Below, one piece after another: positions 18,946-31,408 of a stretch of 64,000 nt of DNA (positions are counted from its first letter, which is position 1; each line of letters opens with the position of its first letter). This DNA comes from Lineus longissimus. Lineage: Eukaryota; Nemertea; Pilidiophora; Heteronemertea; Lineidae. The stretch is from positions 8,802,001-8,866,000 of the forward strand of contig NC_088323.1 in NCBI RefSeq assembly GCF_910592395.1, in the 5' to 3' direction. The notes under the pieces are model-generated. The model was not told where the DNA came from. It saw only the letters and a list, made by a program, of their open reading frames with translations, and did no database searches. Position numbers and translations under genes: made by a program.

Positions 18946-21900
18946 TTATTTGTGACGCAAGGGGGCGCCGCCGAAGCAATGGCGACACATGTCCATAAAC
19001 GTGTTTCTGAACGATTTACCCACCGAAACATAGATGAAAAAATTTACAGTTGAATTTAATTTACTCAAGAAATTGGTCCAGCGAGAAAAATCATCAATTT
19101 CATAAGTTGTAATGAATCCCATGCCTTCTAGCTGAGTGAGCAACATGGTAATGCATGCTGGGAGCCGAAGCAGGATGAAAATGTTCGCCATGGCAATAGT
19201 TAGTTTGGTACCGTTCTTCCTGGCTTCTTTATTCTTTGTTGATTTTATTGTACCTTGTTCCTGTCGCATTCTTCTCCATCCACGCAGGACAGCCACGTTG
19301 ACAGGTATCAAAATGCCAAACAGTGGTATCAAGTGTATCACGAGCATAACGTAGACATAAAACCATACAAAATATGTGCTCGTTTTTCCATATTGTCGGG
19401 TCATGATCCAAGCTTCGTATACTTCTTCTTTCTCATTCCATACCCATTCAGTGTATCTTCTGCAAATCTTTGGCATAATAGAAATCAGAGAGAAGAAGAA
19501 TGTCCCAATAACGGCAATCTTTGCATACTTGCGCGTGTCCATCGACTTTGCTTTCAGTGGCATACATATATGGATGTACCTGAAATAAAGTAATTGAATG
19601 GCAAACCAGACCAACGGTGATGTGTAGCGTTCACATCAATGAAACAAACACTTTTTTATTAATCTTTTTGGGATATTGAAGGGGATACATAGTCTTACAA
19701 CTTCGTCTATGATCTCACGACGACCAGAACGATCTCCAAATTCATTTGCATTTTGCAACTTCCGAATTGTAACCATCCCTTCTAAAGAACTGGAAGTTGT
19801 GAGACGCTATCTCCTCTTTCTATGACATCTTAAAAAATCGCCGTAGGTAATTTCGTGAGTGATCAGATAATGAGTGTGTCCTATAGAGAGAGCGCTTGGA
19901 ATATTAACCCATTAGCTCCTGAAACGCCCGAGACAATAAAGAGCAAAAATTACCATCGGTCGAAAGCCTCACCGAAACCCCCTGCTCATTTAAAAAGATT
20001 TTTGCCACATCCACGCTGAGTTTGCCGATACCTCAGGAGCTAAAGGGCAAAGCTGTTTTCTGGTCCGGGGGCAGCAAAAGTGAAATTTAGAGAGACAAAA
20101 ATGTAGGGACCAGATTCCCGCGGAAAGAGTGAACAGCAAGTAATTGATTTAAAGGCCTACGCCGTTCGTTAAATATTTGAAAGTTGTAATTTGATTTAAA
20201 TATTTCCAATCGTTTGATTACGTCCTGAATATAACATAACTTAAACAATGCCGTTGTGTTGACAGACATACACATACTATAAACACCAAATTTCAGCAAA
20301 TCTTTATGCATAATAACTGCTCTACGGCATTATGTATAACTGCATTTCTACTTTCCTGGAACACCAGTTATTATGAACGGCGTTCCACTCTAAGGGATCT
20401 AGACTTCCCGTTCTTTAATTGGTTGTGCACTGGCGAATACTGTATAGGTAGAATAATAATAATAAAATTTACATTTATACCCGCAAAATCCAATTTAGAA
20501 TTGCTCTAATGCGGTCCAAAACAAGTTCGAAAAAGGTGCGTTTTAAGACACCGTCTGAAGATTTGCTCACTAACTGCATTCTGCAGATCAGGACTGAGGC
20601 TATTCCACAGCCTGCATGCTTGGACTGTGAAGCTCCTGCCACCATATGTCCGAAGGCGAAACCTGGGGATTCTGAGAAGACATTTGTCTTCAGACCTCAA
20701 CGATCGTCCAGGCACATACAATGGCAGGAGTTCTGAGATGTAAGTGGGTGAAAGTCCCTTCAGAGATTTAAAGACTAGTAGAAGAACCTTGAATTGGATT
20801 CTCTGGTGAACAGGTAGCCAGTGGAGAGACCTAAGGACTGGGGTGATGTGGTCAGATTTACGTGACCTTGTAACTATGCGTGCAGCAAGATTTTGCACTT
20901 TTTGCAACTTATTCAACACCTTATCGTCAATGCCAACAAGCAGACTATTGCAGTAGTCCAACCTGGATATTACTGTTGAGTGAACAAGAAGTTTAGTGGC
21001 AGCCTCTGTCAGAAACCTTCGCATGCGCCCAATATTTCTGAGTTGAAATGTTGCACACTGAACCACCCGGTTCACATGTGAACACATAGACAGTGTCTGA
21101 TCGAACATGACTCCAAGGTTTCTGACAGGGTCTGCTGTAACAATAACCTCCGTGCCAGCAACTGACAGGGTATGAATGTTAAGTGAGTTCAGAGAATTTT
21201 GTGACCCAAAGAGCTTGACTTCAGTCTTGGCAGGATTGCCCTTAGTTTGTTCTCGGTCAGCCATTTCTGGACAGAGTGAAGACAGTCCTCAAGATGGAGT
21301 ATCCGCTGGTCCGCCGAGCGAATCGGTAGGGCGATATATAGCTGGGTGTCATCAGCATAACCATGGCGGAGAGTGAATCCTTGGTCAATAAGATGTCCTA
21401 GCGGTAAGATATAAATGAGAAACAGAATAGGGCCAAGCACAGATCCCTGAGGCACACCATAAGACAGTTCCCGGGCCGTTGAACGAGTGTCACTGATCTG
21501 GACGCATTGGGTTCTGAATGAGGTAAAGTTACAAGCATTATCGGTATTTATTTTGCTAATACTGACTCTAGGAGAAAGGGCAGTGAGGGACAACATAGAA
21601 TATCATTTAGCCGACGGGTAAACCACGTTGAGATTTGTCCTTACCTGTCTATGGATACTGCGACAACGACGTAAACATTCCACATCTCCAAAACATTGAC
21701 GATTGGAAACATGAGAATGACATAGCTCTCCAAGGATTTATACACACCATGGAGCGGAACTCCCTTCACTTGAGCCATCACACGATCCGGCACATCCAGT
21801 ACAAAATAGAAGAAGATGTACATGATATCACACACAGCCAAGGCCCGGAGGAAGAAATACGCCGACGACGACCTCTTTTGGCGCCTGAATACAGCTAAAC

Positions 21901-22033
21901 AAAGTGCGTTTCCGATAATGCCAGGGATGGTAACGACGAGTCTTAAGGTTAGCATTAAAAATATCTCGTATGCAGAATATGGCTTTCGAAGCCCTGTGGT
22001 TGTCAAAACGATATCCGATTCTGTGGTTTCCAT
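18946..22033 (-). CDS. Class A (rhodopsin-family) G protein-coupled receptor
   Basis: Two exons, 22033-21645 and 19579-18946, joined by CAG/GTAAGG and TTTATTTCAG/G, encode 340 residues. The ATG sits in ACACCATGG, with an in-frame stop eight codons upstream. TM1 has GN (N42), TM2 has LAVCD (D69), and TM3 ends in VSIDRY, with the intron in phase 2 inside the Arg codon of DRY. TM5 has a Pro at 222, TM6 reads FILLRLP in place of CWxP, and TM7 reads NSTVNFFIY in place of NPxxY. The NSxxNFxIY form and intron position resemble invertebrate FMRFamide-type and related orphan peptide receptors, so a neuropeptide ligand is likely but unproven. No Cys lies at the usual TM3 disulfide position. The C-tail is short, with Cys at 328 and 331. 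It acts in the plasma membrane via G proteins. Confidence 0.88.
20450..21600 (-). mobile_element. 5'-truncated CR1/L2-type LINE in the receptor intron
   Basis: On the - strand, RT motifs GVPQGSVLGP and GYADDTQLY occur at about 21460-21340, followed by thumb and C-terminal sequence (LDYCNSLL, DHITPVLRSLHWLPV, RSLRS, ending CLKTHLF at about 20510). A one-base frame change near 21215-21260 separates the two open segments. The 3' end has a (TTA)n tail near 20450-20470. Endonuclease and early RT are missing. It is inserted in the same orientation as the receptor gene, within its only intron. Clade is inferred from motif wording. Confidence 0.85.
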
Positions 22034-25000
22034 GGTGTCTGTGCTGATGTTCTCGTGTTACCTGTTTCCTAAGATAGAGGGGAGAATCAGGCAGGAATCA
22101 TTGGTCCGCTGAGATTTCTCACTTCAGTTTCACAGGTTTTGGTAGTTATTCCTTTCGAAGAGTGCAGTAATAAGGGATCATATCCACTTTGATTTCGTTT
22201 CAAACGCTTTTCAAAACGAACTTACACTAAACGAAACACAAAATGAACCTCAAACGATTTAGAAAACGCCTGTGAAACGGTTGTGGGGTGTTTTGTTTGC
22301 TCCCAGGAACGATTGCGTCGAACGAAAGTCAAACGAACATAAACGAACATCGTTTTAAACGAACTTCGATATTTGTATATATTCATTTATGCTAAATAAC
22401 GAGTTCTAAATGTTAGTCAATCGTTTCAAATCTGAGCAGTAACATTGTTTCTAAGTATCGGAGGTAATTCGTCTTGGGGTTAAATAGTATAATTGCGCGA
22501 GCTTATTGATTATGTGTCAACTTCTTCGGAACTAGTTCACAGGAAATCGTCAATTTTCAGCATAAAATGCACATTCTATGTTAGTTGTGGTACAAATACA
22601 TAAATAAAAAAACGCGAATGTGACCGTTCCTCGTCGCCGGCTCCCGCCCCGGCTAGAGAGCTCTCGACCGTTTTTCTTATCCTCCTCAATGTAATCGCGG
22701 ACCAGAATAGCAACCTTGTCTTAACAGCTTTAATTAAAATTAATATTGTAATAGATATATTGTCATAGTGTCACTGAAATGGTGGAGCTAGGTGTGTAGT
22801 AGTTGGATTAGTAAATGATGGTTTTCCGGTGAAATCTTAGTGTTATCAGCAGTTCACTGATTGTTTTATCATTCACGTGTTAAAAGGGCGACCAGTATCA
22901 ATCGCGCGCTGGATGATGTAAGAGCCTTTATGTCTTTTGGTATCATGTTGGTGCGTGCAAATAAAATCGTATTGATTCAGATCCACAAATAAGTTGTTGT
23001 TTTTTCTACCCGATCAACGAGTAAATTTTATACATGAAACATGTAGCATGACTACCATACTATACCATACCATACTGCCAAACTTCGACTTCGAATTCTT
23101 CAATTACCTAAATCTGAACTCCAAGCTGGCGGTATTACTCCATGGCTCAGAGCACTCTAGTTTTAACACTTGTTTTTTAGTCCTGCAACCTTCCAGTAAG
23201 ATTTATTGGCCATTGTTGTTGACCTCAGACCTGATTGATTTATTCACAGCCGAAAATCCTTTCTCTCATCATTATGTCGTGTATTATTATTATTGATACT
23301 CGTTTTTGTACTTTCACTGCCACAGTGCCGCCATTCTTTGAATTCTTTGTATTCTGAATGCTTAATCGTTGTATCCCAGGACTATTAATGCATTGCTTCA
23401 GCTTTCGGAAGTTAACTATTTTTTATATGCAAAGATGTTTGAAAAATAAAGTATCATATTAAACTTAAACTGCCATATGTTGTTCCCTATTCCCGTATGA
23501 CTTTTTCTTTGCTGATAATTGCCACTTCTGAATGAAAGTACTCGGGGAAAAAGAGTGCAAAGAGTGCAAATCATAGGACTACTACATGTAACAAACATAA
23601 ATCGATTAACTTACCCTTTTTGTTTGATTCAAAGGAGCTGTAGTTGCCAAATTTTTTTCAGAGTCAGTAAAAAAGATTGTTCATCTAATAATCATTTGAC
23701 GAATTTCGTTCATCAGAGTCTTCAAAAAACGATCGCCCATCTCATGATCACTTCATTACCTTCCCGTGCCCATGTGCACAGACTTAGCTTTATGTCGAAT
23801 AAGGCGATAACTTAACAAAAGTCAAATCATGCCAACGTGTCCTTCAATTACATGTGAGTCCATTCGATTTAACACGATTGCTAAACTAAGAAAATTGTTA
23901 AAGTTAAAAACCTTTTGTGCAACCTTTGATTGAAATGAAAACACCTCAACAAAAGAAAGTCCCACCCCCTAAACAAACTGTCATGTTATAGCGTCCAAAC
24001 AGCTTCCTTTGTAAACACACATCTTTGAGGGACGCTTTAGGATCAGGTTACCCTTCTCCTTTACAACACGCACAGTGGATTAGTGTCAGGTAAGCATACC
24101 TGGAATCGCCCAAGCAATAACCATGATTACTTTTGAACACTGGTCTTCCATCATGTCCACTATCGACGAGGGCCCTCAGTGCGTGTCTCCTCCGAGACCC
24201 ACGAGTGTATTGTCGCGATATGGACGTGTATTAAAGGAAGGGAATGAACAGGGATTACCTTGCTCTGCTATTCTCCGCACGTCCCCCTTCTACACACCAC
24301 GTTAATTAATATAAAGTTTGTTTATTACAAAGAAAGTACTTCAAAAAATATTAACTTTGGAAATCGTAAAAACTGACAAAAAAACAGTTAGTCTTATGAC
24401 CAAGTTATTGATATATTTGCGTTGTTAATGATATTATAAGTATAAACATTTTGCTGGACGTGGCGACAACCGATAATGTAGTAACAGCCGTTCTGTCGGC
24501 CGATCAAGGGGAATTTACCGGCGGTGGAGGATGGTATACGCACAAAAGACGGTAGATCGGTATGGACGTGATGCTGAGTCTACTCACCGGCCCAGGAACG
24601 AACTGTTGCAAATGGCTATGTCCTATCTGAGGAGCTCTTTGTCCCCAGCTATCTCAACGGAAATATTATATGGTAACTAATGGAATTGGCTTAGCGAGAA
24701 AGAACGGTAGTTTTGTAATTAGAGCCGCTAGTGCTCGTGCTCTGCAGTTAGAGTGTCAGTTTACTCGCAGTCAGCATAATTATATCTAATTGAGGCTGTC
24801 CGTTGGGTGATTTTGTAGCTGGTGTAAGTGTTAATATCGGGAACGTTGTACATTTTTTGCAGCAGTCCTGAACGGACAGATTTTTCAAATAAGGCATTAG
24901 GTCTGATAGGTGTTGCTCAGTGTTTCCAAGGTTGCATTGTTGCTACATAAAAGCCCTAAAAGCTTGGAATATTAAAAAACTAAATCCACTTTGAAATTGC

Positions 25001-25580
25001 CCATCATATAAAATAGGTGGCCGAGAAAACCTTTCCCTGTGAAAAGGACATGACTTCTTGATGTCACTGTTGTCCAATTGTCATGAATAGGGGATTACCC
25101 ATAATGTATTTCCTACGAACCACTTCCTTCTGATCTCATGAAACTGTTCCTGCCGGAGGACATCGTTCATGGGGGTAAGTGTCACAATTTACTGCTTATT
25201 ATGCATGCAGCCCAGTTTTAGGTGACATCGAGGATGATAGGGAAAGTCCCCAAATCGAACTTCGAGAAGTTGTGAAAATAATCAGCTTGTATTTGGAGAA
25301 GATCAGTGCTGATGCTGTGCGCACTGCTATTGGAGCTGGAGATCTGCTCAATTATTGGCGACAATGAAGGTCAACAAGTAGGACTTGGACAATTAGCTGA
25401 AATTGAACAGAGTAAGAAGGAAGATGATTTTGCAGTTTTTAGATGAAGAGCCAGATTATTGAGAATAAACGAAATTGTTTTTTGCTTCGATCATCAGATA
25501 AAATGTATCCACATCCCGGTGTCTACCAATTTCTAAGGGCAGCTTTGATTTTGTGTTTGTGAGTGCTGCATGATTTGAGG
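22034..25580. other. Upstream/intergenic region, no gene recognised
   Basis: The promoter of the receptor should lie just above 22033 but no TATA box is evident. At about 22190-22370 the words AAACGAAC and GTTCGTTT recur many times in both orientations. The rest shows only short unsupported frames on both strands. Confidence 0.5.
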
Positions 25581-25677
25581 TGAATGTTACAGTGTCCAGA
25601 AACACTGTATAATTATATATTTGGACTTGATAGTGCTAGGCCTTTTAACATACATTTTGGAATCAGGCAGATGGTTT
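25581..25677 (+). repeat. Dispersed repeat, copy 1
   Basis: TGTTACAGTGTCCAGAAACA followed by about 75 more bases is almost identical to 27986-28075. The copies lie 2.4 kb apart in the same orientation. Confidence 0.85.
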
Positions 25678-25679
25678 AA

Positions 25680-27985
25680 TATTTAATTGCGATAGCCAAT
25701 CTGATATCTATCAAGGTTAGCCAATAGTGATTCAGGTAATAACAACATGCGTTTATCACTAGTGTATCGTTCAAGGCTTTTAACTTAATGCGTTGGCACT
25801 TTCTGATTGGTCATTTCATATGGTCTGATGACACGGTTGACTCCCGATATGTAACATATCGACCACGAACTAGAGATCGCGGCTTTTTTCCCTTCGACCG
25901 ACCTGGGCGATGGACGCATGCCATGGGACGCGGCTGATTTCTACAGGTAACTGAATTCCCCCGAATTCCCCAGCAGCGTTTCTGAGCTGTGAGCTCTTAT
26001 AAACTGTTCATGTGTGTGCCCGTCCCTGGTATGACTCCATGGCAAAGGTAGGACATCTCCTGTCTCCTCTTCTATCTTCTCCCAGGCCTAATTCGGAACT
26101 CTTCACTCTATCCCTCTTATCCTATAGTTGTAAATTGCCTGATGAAAAGTATGAAATCTATATCAAGTTGTTTAGTTGGTTCTTTCGGACCTCTCTGTTG
26201 ACGACCGGCAGTCACTATTCTTATAAACTGCCAGGTCAAGATTTACAGCCTCTGGAGGGGCTAACCTAACGTTGAACTGGGTATCGACTGATGGGTTTGT
26301 CCCACCATATTAGAACCAACATCCCGTATCAAGCGTGCGGCGTACATGGTAGCAGAGCGTAGTTAGGTCAGCGGTGAGAGCTGAAGGATCATTATTTTTA
26401 TTGATTTTAAAATTCGTACACGCTTCCACATAAATTTGATTGATGTTTTTAAACTCTGCTTGCAACATCTTTGAACTGATATATACGGGTTGAATCGATT
26501 TGAGATATTGATAAACGTAGTGTGCATTGGAATACTTAATTTTCTTTTTCACGAGGTGTAGAACTCTTGAGAGTGTTTTATTGGTTAGCGCTTAAAGTTA
26601 TGAAAAATCTTATCATGGTCGTATTGTGCATTATTCATGCTTATGCTTTGGGTATTGCAGCGAACTGGTTTCATTTTAGATCTATTGTTTCCTTCGAATT
26701 ATTCTAACTTATGTGTGATGTATCTATGCTTTTAAACCTGTCAATTTTAGCAAACGGAACGAGTTTGAGTAGCAATGGGGAGAATATAAAGGAAATGAAA
26801 TAATGGATGACAGCCGATAGTGTTTTTTTAGCCTGGATTCTGAATATGTTCGTTACTCAGAGAAGAGGACGACAGTGGTATTGTATTGGGTTTTTTTATT
26901 ACGGTCGCCGACCAGAAGAGTCCGGCGCCGTGAATTTGGGCTTCGTATAGAACGGTTTTGAGTGTGATCCAGTAAGAATATCTGGAAGTATAAATCCACA
27001 TTGCTATTTTTCATTGGTTGCACTGCATTGAACTGCGGAAAGTTTTTGTTTCTCCTTAACTTTTACCACTATTTGTATATTTTGTCATCAGTCCATGATC
27101 GAAACTTTTATCTCCATTATCGGTTGGATTGAACTCCAGTTGGTTACTGTTTCTCTTGTAAGATTGTCTAGATATATGTGCATTAAGTATTCAGTGAGGC
27201 ATGTATTAGTGCCGTTAATCAGCATTGATCATCAGGCGTGATCTAAGTTTAGTTTAAAAGGGGAACATTGGTGTATTTGAGAATTAGTTCAATCAGTACT
27301 CGGAATAAGGCACGCGTAAGGACTGTGCGACTTTGTCATTTTTCTACCGTTCATTGCACTTTTGAGAGTGCTCCTGTCAAATTTGAAACCCAGTGTCTTA
27401 AATATATTTAGCTTAGTTTCAGAACCACCTGGCCTTTTGTTTCGAGGACAAGTCATCAACTCTGGGAAGGACGCTGTTGCTTGCACCAATGCGAATTAGT
27501 GGAGTTTATTCCAAATCGAACCGTCAGGTCATGTTCATCTCGAACTTTTCATCAATCTGCCCTGCAGCCGACAGTTATACTCTCATCGATCAAGACGACG
27601 ATACAACATTTTAACAGGCATTGTCCAATACCGTCTTGCGGCTGTCGTGGAATCAACGACGTTCGAAAGGACATTACTCCGTCGTAAATACTCGTACATA
27701 TGAGTACGTGATCAACAGTGCGTTTTGACGTAATAGCCAGTGTATTTTCTGTAACCTGACTCCTTGAACTTCGTTATATAGCTAGTGCTCTTGGATGTGC
27801 TGACATGCAGAGGGACGCCGTTATAACAGTACTACGTTCAACGAGATATACTGCACCCATACTCGCAACTCCCGTTTGGTTGGTAATCGCTTCATCTCAT
27901 TCGGTATTGTGCATGCAATAGTCTTCCAGGACGCGAGGACGCGCCTAGACGCGGGGACGCGTCTTCTTCTTCTTCGACGGGAGGG
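25680..27985. other. No gene recognised
   Basis: Mixed-composition intergenic sequence between the two copies of the dispersed repeat. Short frames on both strands (for example 26012-26269 +, 26310-26552 -) have no recognisable domain. Confidence 0.45.
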
Positions 27986-28075
27986 CATGTTACAGTGTCC
28001 AGAAACACTGCATAATTATATATTTGGACTTGATAGTGCTAGGCCTTTTAACATACATTTTGGAATCAGATAGAT
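27986..28075 (+). repeat. Dispersed repeat, copy 2
   Basis: Matches copy 1 at 25581-25677 with one or two differences. It is preceded by a run of GACGCG words (27930-27962). Confidence 0.85.
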
Positions 28076-28092
28076 ATTGTATTGTCGTCACG

Positions 28093-28125
28093 TGCGCCGT
28101 CCGGGCGGGCGGGCGGGCGGGCGTC
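28093..28125 (+). repeat. (GGGC)n tract
   Basis: GTCCGGGCGGGCGGGCGGGC is a short tetranucleotide run with potential for G-quadruplex formation on the + strand. Confidence 0.8.
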
Positions 28126-28129
28126 TGCC

Positions 28130-28600
28130 ACTTGATTTCCGTCGATTTCTAGGAGAACGGCTTTGACAATCAATTCATTTTTTGGTATGTACATTGGGGG
28201 TGACTAGAGGAAGGTTACCTTCGAAAACGGGCTTGTTCCGATTATCAATATGGCCACCAGGGCGGCGTGTTTGAAATTGGTGTCCGTCAATTTCGATGAG
28301 AACCGTTCCTCCGATCAAATTCATTTTTGGTATGTACGTTGGGGGTGACTAGAGGAAGGTTCCTATCGAAAACCGGCTCGTTCTGATTCTCAATATGGTC
28401 ACCAGGGTAACGTGCTTGAAATCGGTTTCCGTCAATTTCGAGGAGAACGGCTTGGAGGATGGAATCAATTTTTAGTGGGTGTAGGCCTAATGCAGTTTTG
28501 TAAGGGGAAGGTTCCTTTCGAAAATCAGCGCGATTCAATATGGCCGCCACGCTCACATCCTCAAAATAGGTTTCCACAATTTTAATTTCCATATGCAAAC
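28130..28600. repeat. About 3.3 tandem units of ~144 bp
   Basis: Landmarks are CCGTCAATTTCGANGAGAAC, TTTTGGTATGTACRTTGGGG, GTGACTAGAGGAAGGTT and CAATATGGYCACCAGGG. Copies of TTTGGTATGT start at 28181 and 28325. The last copy is truncated and most diverged. Non-coding. Confidence 0.8.
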
Positions 28601-28610
28601 TAGCCACTCT

Positions 28611-31160
28611 ACTAAGCCAACTTCACCATTATCTCACCTTCAACCTTAATAGGCTGAGGGGTTATGCTCGCTTTGCGATGCTATTTTTCATATTGCTTAT
28701 ATATCGGACATTTTTATCGGAAAGGGTACCCGGTGTCATCGCTCTACCCCAAAACTACATGCATAGCTTTTGTTTTGCCGCCGCTTTTCTTACATGACCT
28801 GATGATGACCGTAAATTCTTTCTTGCATGCCGGATATTTCGAAGTGAGAGCCGGATGAACATGAGCATTTTCATTTGAAGACTGGTGACATTAGTCTTTA
28901 ATTTCGCAATCGGTTCCACCATGCTTACTTCATCGGATTTTCAAAGGAAATTAAGTATTAATTAAGTATTTCTTTAAAACTTGGGTGCTTTTCAAGATAT
29001 GATATTAATTGTTTACAGTAACATTGAACTGTTATATATAATTATGTATTCTTCTGTTCATGTAAATAAGAAATGTTTACATAGTTTAGTAGTGCTTGGT
29101 GCGAAAGTGAGGTGCTTAAATTTTACTGGTCCTGAAGAACACATTAGTGGAACGATCCGAGCAGCGACATTGCAATGTTAATGCACTTAGTACACTAACT
29201 TTGTTTACATGAAGCGGCTTGTTGTGATTCGGCTGGTTTGGCAAAGTAAGGAAAAATACGCATCCCAAGTTCGAGGTTTACACGATGCGCACGCAATTCC
29301 AACATAAAACCAACATAAAAATAGCCAGCAGACTTATCATTAGCCATAGTCATTTTGTTGTTTGTATTCATGGTGGTTTAAAGTATTCCAAATACCCTTT
29401 CCATGACCTAGGATTCCCATGGAACTGCCTCGATAGCTTTTCGTGTTTTTTTCGTTGACGAGAGTATGTAGGCCTAGCCTACAGGCTTTTCTCCCAATGT
29501 AGAAAATCAAGTGCCCTTGCCATGCAATCTTCAAATACTAGTAGTCAATGAAAAATATGATTGCATGCACCTAAATGAATTTGCTATATGCTAGTACATA
29601 TACTTATTCGAGTTTCTCACTCCTAACGTCCAGCCAGATCTTTACATAGTGAACATTTCTAGTCCCGTAATGTTGCGAATGTTAGGCCTTCTATTCAAGC
29701 CACTGCCGTTGACGCTGCTGGTCAATCAGGAAAGTAACTTACTCCCGTCGTTGGCCTGACAAAATGTACACATACACTGGTTTACTACAGTGGAAGTTAG
29801 GCGTCCGAAACTCGAGTATATGTAAACGATACACTGTAATAGCATTACAGATACTGACAGTATTCCGATAAACATTAGCGTTAAGTCTCGTTATTAACAG
29901 AAGTGTAGGAAACAACCCGCCTTCGTACTCCATTTGAGGCCGGTGCAGTTTTTTGTCAAGCACCCGTAGGCACAGAGCCCCTTCGTGGATCCAGCAGCGA
30001 AAGGGAGATCATCAGTACAGGAATTCTGCGACGACTGTTTGGCAAAGAACGATGATTTGAGAATATCACTATCGGTTCGTTCGTACGGCTTGAAAATTTC
30101 AACTGAAAAATATAATCATTGAATACGTTTTCAATACACACCTGATTCATAAGTTTAATGGATATGTGTGTACATTTCTTAAATCTATACAGCGATGCGT
30201 TACTATACTACATTTCAAACCGCACGTTCAGATAAGAATTCTGGTCTAACCAAATACACGGGGTTCTATCTTCAAACAAAGCCCGCTCGCACCAACGCCT
30301 GCGTTCCTATTGTTCTACTGTCTTATCAATGGGTTTTCAGGGCAAAAATCTTGATGATGTCGACCCCCACAAAACAGATTTTTATAGGAATTGATAAGAC
30401 TAAACAGTCAAATAAGCATAATGATACACTTTCAATCAAAACAAACCTTGCCAGCAGGCTACGTAAGGATGCATCGCAAGCCGATGCTGAATTATTATTA
30501 ATGTTGTTTTGCAACATCTCATTCAAATGCCCAATCTCCCAATGAGAGGAATAGCTTCCATTTACTACCCGGAAGTAACCAACCGGAAGAGGCCAAATGT
30601 ACATGTACGCTGGTATACAATGCCAGTGTGGCTAAGCAACTGTTAACAATTAACGGTGGGGCTAGGGAGTGTCAAATGCCCCGATGAAAAAAGATGGGTT
30701 GATATGAAAATCATAATAGTATCACAGCCTTTTCGAAGAATCGAAAATAGTAGAAATTACCCAAACCCAAGCTTGTCTCAAAATAAAGACCATTGTTCCA
30801 CGTTAGGTCTTAAGAGTTGTGATAATAATCACTCAAAACAATCGCTTTTAACAATATCCAAGCCAATGCAAAGAGTGTTTCAGTGAATCTGGATATTATG
30901 CTAGGCGGAACTGGTAAAAACGACATGGGTATATATAATCATGATGTTCCTACTTACAACCAGAAGGTTGAGGAGTGGCCACCATGTTGGCCCCTCCGTC
31001 TTTACACTCTGGCTCCAAATACGTATTATATCTGTCCGGCTTGAAGTCACTTGGCTGTTCGCTCTTTGTATGAGTGTGAATCTTGCACTTTTTATTCTTG
31101 GAATCGTAGGTGGCAGACTTGCATACATCCCCAGCTTGCAGCCTAGATAAGCAGTGTGTC
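28611..31160. other. No gene recognised
   Basis: AT-rich intergenic DNA left of the Harbinger element. Frames at 30195-30545 (+), 30326-30604 (-) and 30901-31410 (-) have no recognisable features. The last one runs into the transposon end. Confidence 0.45.
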
Positions 31161-31408
31161 TTAAGGTGCGGCTCCACATGACAGTAAACTGTCGACAGTA
31201 ATTGAAAAACTGTCGACAGAAAACTATCCATAGCCCTTCCACTATGAAGAAAAAATCGCAGATAGTCACTGTCTGCGAGCTCTGGAAACGAGCGAGATAG
31301 TTTCTATCGAAAGCAACTGTCGTAAGGGCCATCCACGTACGGTGGTTTTGTATGATAGTTTCTGTCTGACAGCCGTATTTACCTTCCACGTGGCTGTCTT
31401 CATTCAGC

